Positions 57,934 to 64,000 of a DNA stretch of 64,000 nt are shown here, one piece after another. How positions within the stretch are numbered: position 1 is the first letter of the stretch; the number at the start of each line of letters is the position of its first letter. The notes under the pieces are model-generated. The model ran no database searches, had not been told where the DNA came from, and saw only the letters and a program-made list of their open reading frames with translations. Made by a program: the position numbers and the translations under genes. Location: positions 1 through 64,000 of the forward strand of contig JAEUPJ010000097.1 of the NCBI GenBank assembly GCA_016790285.1. The letters are read 5' to 3'. The DNA is from Roseateles sp. (GTDB lineage: Bacteria > Pseudomonadota > Gammaproteobacteria > Burkholderiales > Burkholderiaceae_C).

Positions 57934-59744
57934 CAGATCGGCGCGGTGCGCTCGGTCAGCCAGGCCAGGGCCGCGCCGCTGACCTTGGGCGACAGGCGCT
58001 CGCGCACGGTGGCGTGGTAGTCGTTCAGCCAGGCGACCTCATCGGGCTGCAGGAGGCTGCGGTCGATGCAGCGGGTATCGATGGGGCACAGCGTGAGCGT
58101 CTCGAACTCGAGCATCTCGCCGAAGGCGTTCTTCTCGGGCGTCTCGACGACGACGTTCATGACGAGGTTCTCGATGCGCACGCCCCACAGCCCCGGCCGG
58201 TACAGGCCCGGCTCGATGGAGGTGATCATGCCCGGCTCCATGGCCATGGCAGGCTCCGGAATGGCCTTGCTGATGCTCTGCGGACCTTCGTGCACGTTCA
58301 GGAAGTAGCCCACGCCGTGGCCGGTGCCGTGGCCGTAGTCCAGCCCGTGGGCCCACAGCGGCGCGCGGGCGATGGCGTCGAGCATGGGGCTCAGCGTGCC
58401 ACGCGGGAAGCGCGTGCGCGACAGGGCCAGCGTGCCCTTGAGCACCAGCGTGTAGTCGCGCTTTTGCTGGGCGCTGACGTCGCCGATGGGCCACACACGG
58501 GTGATGTCGGTCGTGCCGCCCGGGTACTGGCCGCCGGAGTCGATCAGCAGCAGCCCGTCGCCCTGGATGCGCGCGAAGGACTCGGGCGTGGCGCGGTAGT
58601 GGGGCAGGGCGCCATTGGCCATCCAGCCGGCGATGGTCGAGAACGACAGGCCGACGAAGCCGGGGCGGCGGCGGCGCGCGGCGGTGAGCCGGGTGTCGAT
58701 GTCGAGCTCGGTCCAGCTCTCGCCGCGGGCGAGTGAGGCCTCGAACTCGGCGTAGAACTCGCACATGGCCGCGCCGTCTTCGGCCATGGCCTCGCGGATG
58801 AATCGAGCCTCCTCGGGCGTCTTGCGGCTCTTGAGCAGGGTGCTCGGGTTGATCTGCTCGACGACCGGCAGGCCCGCCGGCGCCGCTTCGCGCAGGCCCA
58901 GGGTCACGCGGCGCGGGTCGATCAGCAGCCGGGCCGTCGGCGGCAGCGCCGCCAGGGCCGAAGCGGCCTGGGCATAGGGCGCCAGCGTGATGCCGTCAGC
59001 CGCCAGCCGTGCGGCGACGTCGGCCGGCACCTTGCCCTCGCCGATGAACAGCCGCCCGGCCTGCGCGTCCAGCAGCAGGTGGGCGATGAAGACGGGGTTG
59101 CATTCGACGTCGCTGCCGCGCAGGTTCAGCAGCCAGGCGACGTCGTCGACCGTGGAGACGAGGTGGTGCGTGGCGCCGATGCTGGCCATGGCCTGGCGCA
59201 CGCGGGCGAGCTTGTCGCTGCGTGGCACGACCGCGTGGGGCGCCGCGTGCTCGTACACGGGCTGCGTGGGCAGGCCTGCGCGGTCCGTCCAGGCGGCGTC
59301 CAGCAGGTCCAGGTCCGTGCGCATCGTCACGCCGGCGCGCTGCATCGCGCCGCGCAGCGCGTTGGCCAGCGACAGGCCGAGCACCTGGCCGTCCACCGCC
59401 AGCATCTGGCCAGGCTGCAACTGCTTCGTGATCCAGTCGATGTAGTTCGTGGAAGCGCCGGTGGCCATCTTCTCGAGCTGGATGCCGCTGCCGGCGATCT
59501 GCGCCTCGGCCTGCGCCCAGTAGCGGCTGTCGGCGAAGAGCGCCGCGCGGTCCTGCGTCACGACGAGGGCACCGACCGAGCCGGTGAAGCCGGACAGGTA
59601 TTGCCGCCCCTGCCAGCGGTCGGGCAGGTACTCGGACAGATGCGGGTCGCTGGATGGCACGAACACGGCGTGCACGCCCTGCGCGGTCATGGCGTCGCGC
59701 AGGCGTTCGATGCGCAGGCGGGTCTCGGAGGTGCGGGTGTCCAT
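57933..59744 (-). CDS. Aminopeptidase P family protein (Xaa-Pro aminopeptidase)
   Basis: 603 residues, the long (eukaryote-like) aminopeptidase P: two creatinase-like N-terminal domains (about 1-300) and a pita-bread metallopeptidase domain. Metal ligands are in LLIDSGGQYPGGTTDITR (Asp pair), HGTGHGVGYFLNVHEGP (His) and TSIEPGLY plus the later ENLVMNVV region (Glu). It releases N-terminal residues preceding proline. Co-transcribed with the DUF3616 gene (overlap of 3 bp). The ATG at 59744 marks the left edge of a lower-GC stretch. Confidence 0.93.
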   Translation of the reverse strand: MDTRTSETRLRIERLRDAMTAQGVHAVFVPSSDPHLSEYLPDRWQGRQYLSGFTGSVGALVVTQDRAALFADSRYWAQAEAQIAGSGIQLEKMATGASTNYIDWITKQLQPGQMLAVDGQVLGLSLANALRGAMQRAGVTMRTDLDLLDAAWTDRAGLPTQPVYEHAAPHAVVPRSDKLARVRQAMASIGATHHLVSTVDDVAWLLNLRGSDVECNPVFIAHLLLDAQAGRLFIGEGKVPADVAARLAADGITLAPYAQAASALAALPPTARLLIDPRRVTLGLREAAPAGLPVVEQINPSTLLKSRKTPEEARFIREAMAEDGAAMCEFYAEFEASLARGESWTELDIDTRLTAARRRRPGFVGLSFSTIAGWMANGALPHYRATPESFARIQGDGLLLIDSGGQYPGGTTDITRVWPIGDVSAQQKRDYTLVLKGTLALSRTRFPRGTLSPMLDAIARAPLWAHGLDYGHGTGHGVGYFLNVHEGPQSISKAIPEPAMAMEPGMITSIEPGLYRPGLWGVRIENLVMNVVVETPEKNAFGEMLEFETLTLCPIDTRCIDRSLLQPDEVAWLNDYHATVRERLSPKVSGAALAWLTERTAPI

Positions 59745-60064
59745 CGGGCGGACCTTGTCTCGGCTGGAATGAACCGTCGATTCTAGGTTTCAGGCGGTTT
59801 CGCCCTACCGCCCAAAGGGGGGATGAACCCCCACGTTTGACTAGACGTGGTTTCTCCGGACGTTGTTCGCTTCAAGCCGAAGGTGTGAAGCGGCAGGTCG
59901 ATGGCCGGTGGTGGAGCGGGGTGCTGGATGTTGTCGCGCTGCATCCGGGGTGCAGGCTCAGCCGCCCCCCAAGCCGACCTTGGGTCCGGCGCGTTAGCAA
60001 CCTCGCGCGATTCCAGAGCCATGCGCTACCATCTTTTGAGCTCACGTTATGCCGCACGATCAAC
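59745..60064. other. Intergenic stretch at the edge of a lower-GC patch
   Basis: 320 bp without a credible gene. It holds short inverted repeats such as CGCTTCA/TGAAGCG (about 59868-59892) and a GCGTTAG at about 59991-59997, and should contain the promoters of both flanking genes. I saw no clear promoter pair. Confidence 0.5.
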
Positions 60065-60427
60065 ATGAAACCCGCCAAGCTGGTCACGAATGCCGTCACT
60101 GCCGTTGTCATCGGATTGGCTGCCGTAGGCTTTGCCAACGGCTGGGTCGCCTACGCTGACCTCGACAGCACCCGCTTCAAGGCGCAGATCTTCGCGGCTT
60201 GTTCGGAGCGGTCGTGGTGCACCCCCGCCAAGGGCGAGTGCTTGTCAACGAACTTCTCAGCAGTGATGAAGGAAAAGCTTGGCCGTTTCGACGTCGCTCT
60301 CGGTTATGCCTTCAAGACGGTGACGTTGGGGAATCTTGAGACGCCGGACTACAGGAAGTTTCAGAAGCCCTTCAGCCTCGTTTCCGAGGAAGAGTTGCGA
60401 TACATCGGTGCCAGATGCGGAACCTGA
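60065..60427 (+). CDS. Small exported or anchored protein of unknown function
   Basis: 120 residues: one N-terminal hydrophobic helix (AVTAVVIGLAAVGFANGWVA), then a region with three Cys (ACSERSWCTPAKGECLS) and a mixed C-terminal part ending in a fourth Cys (ARCGT), consistent with periplasmic disulfides. GC content and codon use are lower than in neighbouring genes, suggesting transfer. I do not recognise a family. Overlaps the next gene by 13 bp, so the two are probably functionally linked. Confidence 0.6.
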   Translation: MKPAKLVTNAVTAVVIGLAAVGFANGWVAYADLDSTRFKAQIFAACSERSWCTPAKGECLSTNFSAVMKEKLGRFDVALGYAFKTVTLGNLETPDYRKFQKPFSLVSEEELRYIGARCGT

Positions 60428-61158
60428 TTCGACCCATTGCGGTAGCGATCTTTGGGGTGTTGCCGCACCTGTTTGCGGTCGCGCAGGATGTGCAGTTGAC
60501 ATGCAGCTTCCGAAAGCAGTGGTCAGTGACCGAGGTGTTCGGCCAGAGTCACCCGCAGGGAGACCGCATGTTGACGCAGATCTCGGTGGCGCTGGACCGC
60601 AGCAGCGGTAGCGCAGTCGCATTCCTGCCGGATGCACCCGCCATGAAAATGGGATGCAGGCTGAACGAAAGCGATGACGTCTCCGTGGTTCATTGCATGG
60701 GCGGCACCGAGCCAGTCGGATTGAATGAGCCCCTGATACGCCCCAAGTACCGGTTTGAAGAAATCGTGGGGCGGACCTTCGGTGCTGACAAGTGCGCATT
60801 GATGGACAAGTCGGAGTACGCAAGCAGCGGGCTGATCAATGGGCGGCGTTGGTTCGAGGCGAGCGTCGCGAACGGCTCCATCAAGGAATGCACGGCCGGC
60901 CATCTTGCAAAGCAGGCCGGCCTCAAGACCGTTGAAGCGGTTGCCTATCGGACCACTGCGATCAGCATCAATCGCCGAAGCCTTGCGGGCAAGCTGGTGT
61001 CGCGGCAAACAGTTGCCGTCCGCTCCGAGGATGGGGGCGCGTGGCGCGACCTGAGCCGCCGCGCCATGTTTGACAACGGGCTGACCAGTGGCGATCTGGG
61101 CTACGAGATCGTGGATGCTCGATGTGAACTTTCAAGCGCGCCTGCGCGAAGGTTCTAG
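60415..61158 (+). CDS. Exported protein of unknown function
   Basis: 247 residues with a signal peptide (MRNLIRPIAVAIFGVLPHLF ... AVA-QDV). The mature protein is beta-rich with paired Cys (LTCSF, MGCRL, VVHCMGG, DKCAL, KECTAG, DARCEL), so it should be a disulfide-bonded periplasmic or secreted protein. No known domain recognised. Lower GC than the surroundings. It overlaps the preceding small gene and lies just before decayed Rhs and transposase sequence, so an accessory (toxin-antitoxin or immunity-like) origin is possible but unproven. Confidence 0.6.
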   Translation: MRNLIRPIAVAIFGVLPHLFAVAQDVQLTCSFRKQWSVTEVFGQSHPQGDRMLTQISVALDRSSGSAVAFLPDAPAMKMGCRLNESDDVSVVHCMGGTEPVGLNEPLIRPKYRFEEIVGRTFGADKCALMDKSEYASSGLINGRRWFEASVANGSIKECTAGHLAKQAGLKTVEAVAYRTTAISINRRSLAGKLVSRQTVAVRSEDGGAWRDLSRRAMFDNGLTSGDLGYEIVDARCELSSAPARRF

Positions 61159-61184
61159 CCAGCCCAGCATCGGCGTCCATTCGC

Positions 61185-61330
61185 TTCGCGGACCGGTCCA
61201 TCTTTGGCTATGGAGAGGGCCGCTTGACGACTGCGGCCACGCCCGATGCAACGACGACGTTCCACCAGGACGCGCTCGGGCAGGTGAACATGACCGTGCA
61301 GAGCGTGGCTGCGGGCAGTTCGATGGTCCA
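61185..61330 (+). pseudogene. Remnant of an Rhs/YD-repeat gene
   Basis: In the frame starting FADRSIFGYGEGRLTTAATP, continuing DATTTFHQDALGQV, the translation looks like a single RHS/YD repeat (YGxGRL...TPDxTTxFxxDALGxV). The frame has no recognisable start, and the similarity stops near 61330, where transposase-like sequence in the opposite strand begins. I take it as a fragment of a larger Rhs-type gene broken by insertion or deletion. Identification is by eye on about 45 residues. Confidence 0.5.
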
Positions 61331-61455
61331 GGCGTTTGGCCTTGCCGTTCGTGCGCGGCGTGTAGGGCCGCGCGCCCTGGTGCTTCATGCCCAGCGGCAC
61401 AGCAAGCAGGCGAAGCGCCTGGAGCGTTAGGCCGAGCCGTTGTCGGTGTCTTTCG
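61325..61455 (-). pseudogene. Remnant of an IS3/IS481-type transposase
   Basis: On the minus strand LGMKHQGARPYTPRTNGKAK matches the end of the DDE integrase core (G-I/M-KH...TRPYTPRTNGKAERF) of IS481/IS3-like transposases. The preceding DTDNGSA, normally about 20 residues upstream, is in another frame and followed by a stop, so at least one frameshift has occurred. Catalytic residues are incomplete; only about 45 codons survive. Confidence 0.75.
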
Positions 61456-61516
61456 GGTGCTCCGTTCAATGCCGCTTGAATCGGCCTCGGGTGAACAGCC
61501 TCTTGGAAAACGACAA

Positions 61517-62347
61517 CTAGAGCTCGGTGCGCAAACTCCACAGTTCGGGAAAAAGCACCACGTCCAGCATCTTGCGCAGGTAGCTGACGCCGCCGGTGCC
61601 GCCCGTGCCGCGCTTGAAGCCGATGACGCGCTCCACGGTCGTCACGTGGCGGAAGCGCCAGAGGCGAAAGGCGTCCTCCAGGTCCACGAGCTCCTCGCCC
61701 ATCTGGTACAGGTCCCAGTGCGCTTGCGGGGTGCGGTAGACGGTGAGCCAGGCGTCCTTGACGGCGTCGCTCGCCGCATGTGGCCGGGTCCAGTCGCGTT
61801 CCAGATGCTCGGCCGGCACCGCGATGCCCCGGCGCGCCAGCAGGCGCAGCACTTCGTCGTACAGCGACGGCGCCTCGAAGGCCGCCTGCACCTGTGCGAG
61901 CAGATCGGGCCGGTGCTCGTGCGGCTTGAGCATGGCCGCGTTCTTGTTGCCGAGCATGAACTCGATGCGACGGTACTGCGCGCTCTGGAAGCCGCTGCTC
62001 TTGGCGAGATACGGCCGGATCGCGCTGTACTCGGGCGGCGTCATGGTGGCCAGCACGTCCCAGGCGTGCACGAGCTGCTCCATGATGCGCGAGACGCGTG
62101 CCAGCATCTTGAAGGCCTCGGGCAGCCGGTCGGCGGCGACGTTGGCAACGGCCGCCTGCAGCTCGTGCAGCATCAGCTTCATCCACAGCTCCGAGGTCTG
62201 GTGCTGCACGATGAAGAGCATCTCGTTGTGGTCGGGCGAGAGCGGCTTCTGGGCGTTGAGGATGGCATCGAGCTGGAGGTAGTCCCCATAGCTCATGTCG
62301 CGCGAGAAATCGAGCTGCGCGCCGTGGTGTTCGATCGTCTGGGTCAC
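61517..62347 (-). CDS. kynA: Tryptophan 2,3-dioxygenase
   Basis: A haem enzyme that opens the indole ring of tryptophan to N-formylkynurenine. 276 residues from a GTG at 62347, 2 bp after the kynU stop. Signatures are [40 protein letters not shown] (distal His and substrate contacts), [20 protein letters not shown], and [20 protein letters not shown] with the haem-ligand His. Last gene of kynB-kynU-kynA. Confidence 0.96.
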   Translation of the reverse strand: MTQTIEHHGAQLDFSRDMSYGDYLQLDAILNAQKPLSPDHNEMLFIVQHQTSELWMKLMLHELQAAVANVAADRLPEAFKMLARVSRIMEQLVHAWDVLATMTPPEYSAIRPYLAKSSGFQSAQYRRIEFMLGNKNAAMLKPHEHRPDLLAQVQAAFEAPSLYDEVLRLLARRGIAVPAEHLERDWTRPHAASDAVKDAWLTVYRTPQAHWDLYQMGEELVDLEDAFRLWRFRHVTTVERVIGFKRGTGGTGGVSYLRKMLDVVLFPELWSLRTEL

Positions 62348-62349
62348 GG

Positions 62350-63603
62350 TCAGGTCACCTTGGCGCGCGAGGTGAATTGAGGCGCGTTCCACGAGCCGCT
62401 CTCGACGATGCCCGCCAGCACGTCCACGGCGCGCGCCACGTCGGCAAACCCGTTGTACAGCGGCGCGAAGCCGAAGCGCAGCAGTTCCGGCCGGCCCGCG
62501 CGGAAGTCTCCGATGACGCCTTGCGCGATGAGGGCCTGCATGACGGCATAGCCGTCCACACCCTTGTCCAGCGCGAACGACACCTGCGAGCCGCGCAGGG
62601 CCGAGTCGCGCGGCGTGGCGATGACAGCACCGGGCACGCGCGCCTCCACGCTGTCGATGAAGGCTTCCGTCAGGGCCAGCGACTTGGCACGCAGTGCCTT
62701 CATGCCGCCGAGCTTGTGCGCGGCGTCGTAGATGTCCAGTGCCGTGTCCAGGGCCGACATGGCCAGCACGGCCGGCGTGCCGCATTGGTATTGCTGGATG
62801 CCGGGCGCCGGCAGGTATTCGCTGTCGAAGTCGAACGGGTGGGCATGGCCCAGCCAGCCGGTCAGGGGTTGCCAGACCTGGCCCTCATGCCGCGGGTGCA
62901 TCCACACGAAGGCCGGGGCGCCGGGGCCGCCATTGAGGTACTTGTAGCCGCAGCCGATGGCGAAGTCGGCAGCGCAGCCCAGCAGGTCCACCGGCACGGC
63001 GCCGGCGCTGTGCGCCAGGTCCCACACGGCCAGCGCGCCGGCCTGGTGGGCCCAGCGCGTGAGCAGTCCCATGTCGTGCATGCGGCCGGTGCGGTAGTTC
63101 ACGTGCGTGAGCATGAGCACGGCGCAGCGCTCGTCCAGCAGCGCAGGGATGTCCTCGGGCGTCTCGGCCAGCACCAGCTCGCCGCCGTGCGCGCGCGCCA
63201 CGCTCTGGGCGATGTAGTTGTCGGTGGGGAAGTTGCTGCGCTCGCTCACGATGACGCGGCGCTGGCCCTGCTGCAGCTGCAACGCGGCGTGCAGCACCTT
63301 GTAGAGGTTGACCGAAGTCGAGTCGGCCACCAGCACCTCGCCGGGCCGAGCGCCGAGCCAGGGCGCGAGGCGGTCGCCCAGGCGGCGCGGCAGGTCGATC
63401 CAGCCGGCGGTGTTCCAGCTCTTGATGAGGCCCTGGCCCCATTCCTGCGTCACCGCACGCTGGATGCGTTCGGGCGTGGCCTTGGGCAGGGCGCCGAGCG
63501 AGTTGCCATCGAGGTAGGTGATGCCCTCGGGCAGGCTGAACAGCTCGCGCAGGCTGCGCAGCGGGTCGGCGGCGTCCAGCCGCTGGGCGTCTTCGAGATT
63601 CAT
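62350..63603 (-). CDS. kynU: Kynureninase
   Basis: A PLP enzyme that converts kynurenine to anthranilate and alanine. 417 residues: [56 protein letters not shown], and the PLP lysine in [23 protein letters not shown] at 63603 overlaps the kynB stop by 4 bp. Confidence 0.97.
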   Translation of the reverse strand: MNLEDAQRLDAADPLRSLRELFSLPEGITYLDGNSLGALPKATPERIQRAVTQEWGQGLIKSWNTAGWIDLPRRLGDRLAPWLGARPGEVLVADSTSVNLYKVLHAALQLQQGQRRVIVSERSNFPTDNYIAQSVARAHGGELVLAETPEDIPALLDERCAVLMLTHVNYRTGRMHDMGLLTRWAHQAGALAVWDLAHSAGAVPVDLLGCAADFAIGCGYKYLNGGPGAPAFVWMHPRHEGQVWQPLTGWLGHAHPFDFDSEYLPAPGIQQYQCGTPAVLAMSALDTALDIYDAAHKLGGMKALRAKSLALTEAFIDSVEARVPGAVIATPRDSALRGSQVSFALDKGVDGYAVMQALIAQGVIGDFRAGRPELLRFGFAPLYNGFADVARAVDVLAGIVESGSWNAPQFTSRAKVT

Positions 63604-64000
63604 GGCAGTTCCCTCAGGATGGCGCGCACCGGGCTGGCACAGGCGCCTTGGAGTTTGAGTGGCAGGGCGATCAATTCATAGTCCCCGGCCGGCACGTTGT
63701 CCAGCACGAGGTTCTCCAGCACGCGCAGGTCCAGCCGGCGCAGCTGCTGGTGGCTGTCGAGCACCTTGGAGTCGGCCGGGTCCACGCTCGGCGTGTCGAT
63801 GCCGATGAGCTTCACGCCACGCGCCGCCAGCCACTCGATGGCCTCGGGCGCATAGGCCGTGAAGGCGGGGTTCCAGACGGTGTCGGCGCGCTCGCACACC
63901 CGCACCAGCACGCGCGGCGGCAGGTCTTGCTCGGCGTGGCGCAGGTGCTCCACGGTGATGAGCGGCGCCGCGCCGATGGCGTGGATGACGCGGCAGCGGC
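63600..64000 (-). CDS. kynB: Kynurenine formamidase, partial (5' end outside window)
   Basis: Hydrolyses N-formylkynurenine to kynurenine. Only the C-terminal 132 residues or so lie in the window; the frame runs open through position 64000 (CRVIHAIGAAPLITVEHLRH at the right end). The visible part has GVKLIGIDTPSVDPADSKVL and NVPAGDYELIALPLKLQGAC with ASPVRAIL, typical of bacterial KynB. Its place before kynU-kynA completes the tryptophan-to-anthranilate operon. Confidence 0.94.
   Translation of the reverse strand, partial: RCRVIHAIGAAPLITVEHLRHAEQDLPPRVLVRVCERADTVWNPAFTAYAPEAIEWLAARGVKLIGIDTPSVDPADSKVLDSHQQLRRLDLRVLENLVLDNVPAGDYELIALPLKLQGACASPVRAILRELP

Noticed and set aside
59985-61435. 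Integron gene cassette with attC sites around the small exported genes (GCGTTAG at about 59991 and 61424).
   Set aside because: Only the R'-like GCGTTAG is present; no matching RYYYAAC box or attC-type fold was found at the right distance, no integrase is nearby, and the second copy lies within transposase-like sequence.
61155-62186. A full minus-strand gene containing the transposase remnant and kynA region.
   Set aside because: The frame is an artefact: it runs out of phase through kynA, and the transposase similarity covers only about 45 codons with a frameshift.

Overview
The window is high-GC (roughly 70%), densely packed chromosomal DNA. Gene content and order point to a betaproteobacterium of the order Burkholderiales, most like the Rubrivivax/Leptothrix/Roseateles/Ideonella group. 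Pointers are a Bug-family solute receptor, an EarP/Arg32-type elongation factor P pair, a ygfZ-mltG-tmk-holB-pilZ-tatD block, DUF4936 beside ygfZ, and kynB-kynU-kynA. This placement is inferred from content, not from a phylogenetic marker.

Layout. 1-665: a roughly 530 bp imperfect palindrome without a gene. 666-6565 (minus): orphan ABC ATPase, ribbon-helix-helix protein and SPFH membrane protein behind a striking AAAGTGA-type operator, then miaA, an RsuA-family pseudouridine synthase and mutL. 6618-13190 (plus): DedA protein, a tricorn-like S41 protease translationally coupled to a Cache histidine kinase and a NarL-type regulator, and a single-domain receiver. 13194-17017: small periplasmic protein, cstA-ybdD, methyltransferase. 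17024-22556: amidase and tsaE (minus) head to head with queG, then a chalcone-isomerase-like protein, a Bug receptor and xerD. 22714-26460: TonB-dependent receptor, MarC, a 48-residue basic protein, a GNAT enzyme. 26739-36679: isocitrate lyase, a Gly/Cys-tailed protein, a chemoreceptor, Fe-dependent alcohol dehydrogenase, S10 peptidase, esterase, a thioesterase-acetyltransferase fusion, DUF4936 and ygfZ. 36727-41619: mltG-tmk-holB-pilZ-tatD-ankyrin run. 41670-49301: efp, earP, uvrC, pgsA, hupB, tRNA-Val, ppiD, tRNA-His. 49421-59744: a TraB-like protein, a DecR-like regulator divergent from a three-domain sulfur enzyme, an EF-hand protein, an FAD oxidoreductase, a Bcr/CflA transporter, DUF3616 and aminopeptidase P. 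59745-61516: a lower-GC patch with two small unknown proteins and fragments of an Rhs-type gene and an IS transposase. 61517-64000: the tryptophan-to-anthranilate operon kynB-kynU-kynA, with kynB cut by the window end.

The most interesting unit is 50890-53718. A single polypeptide joins a cysteine desulfurase, a persulfide-dioxygenase-like metallo-beta-lactamase domain and a rhodanese, all with intact active-site motifs. It is transcribed away from an Lrp/AsnC regulator that resembles the cysteine sensor DecR. Together they look like a self-contained cysteine-sulfur catabolism or detoxification module. Second-tier items are the SPFH/ribbon-helix-helix operon with its phased half-sites, the long palindromic element, the tricorn protease/Cache two-component operon next to cstA, and the decayed Rhs/IS patch.
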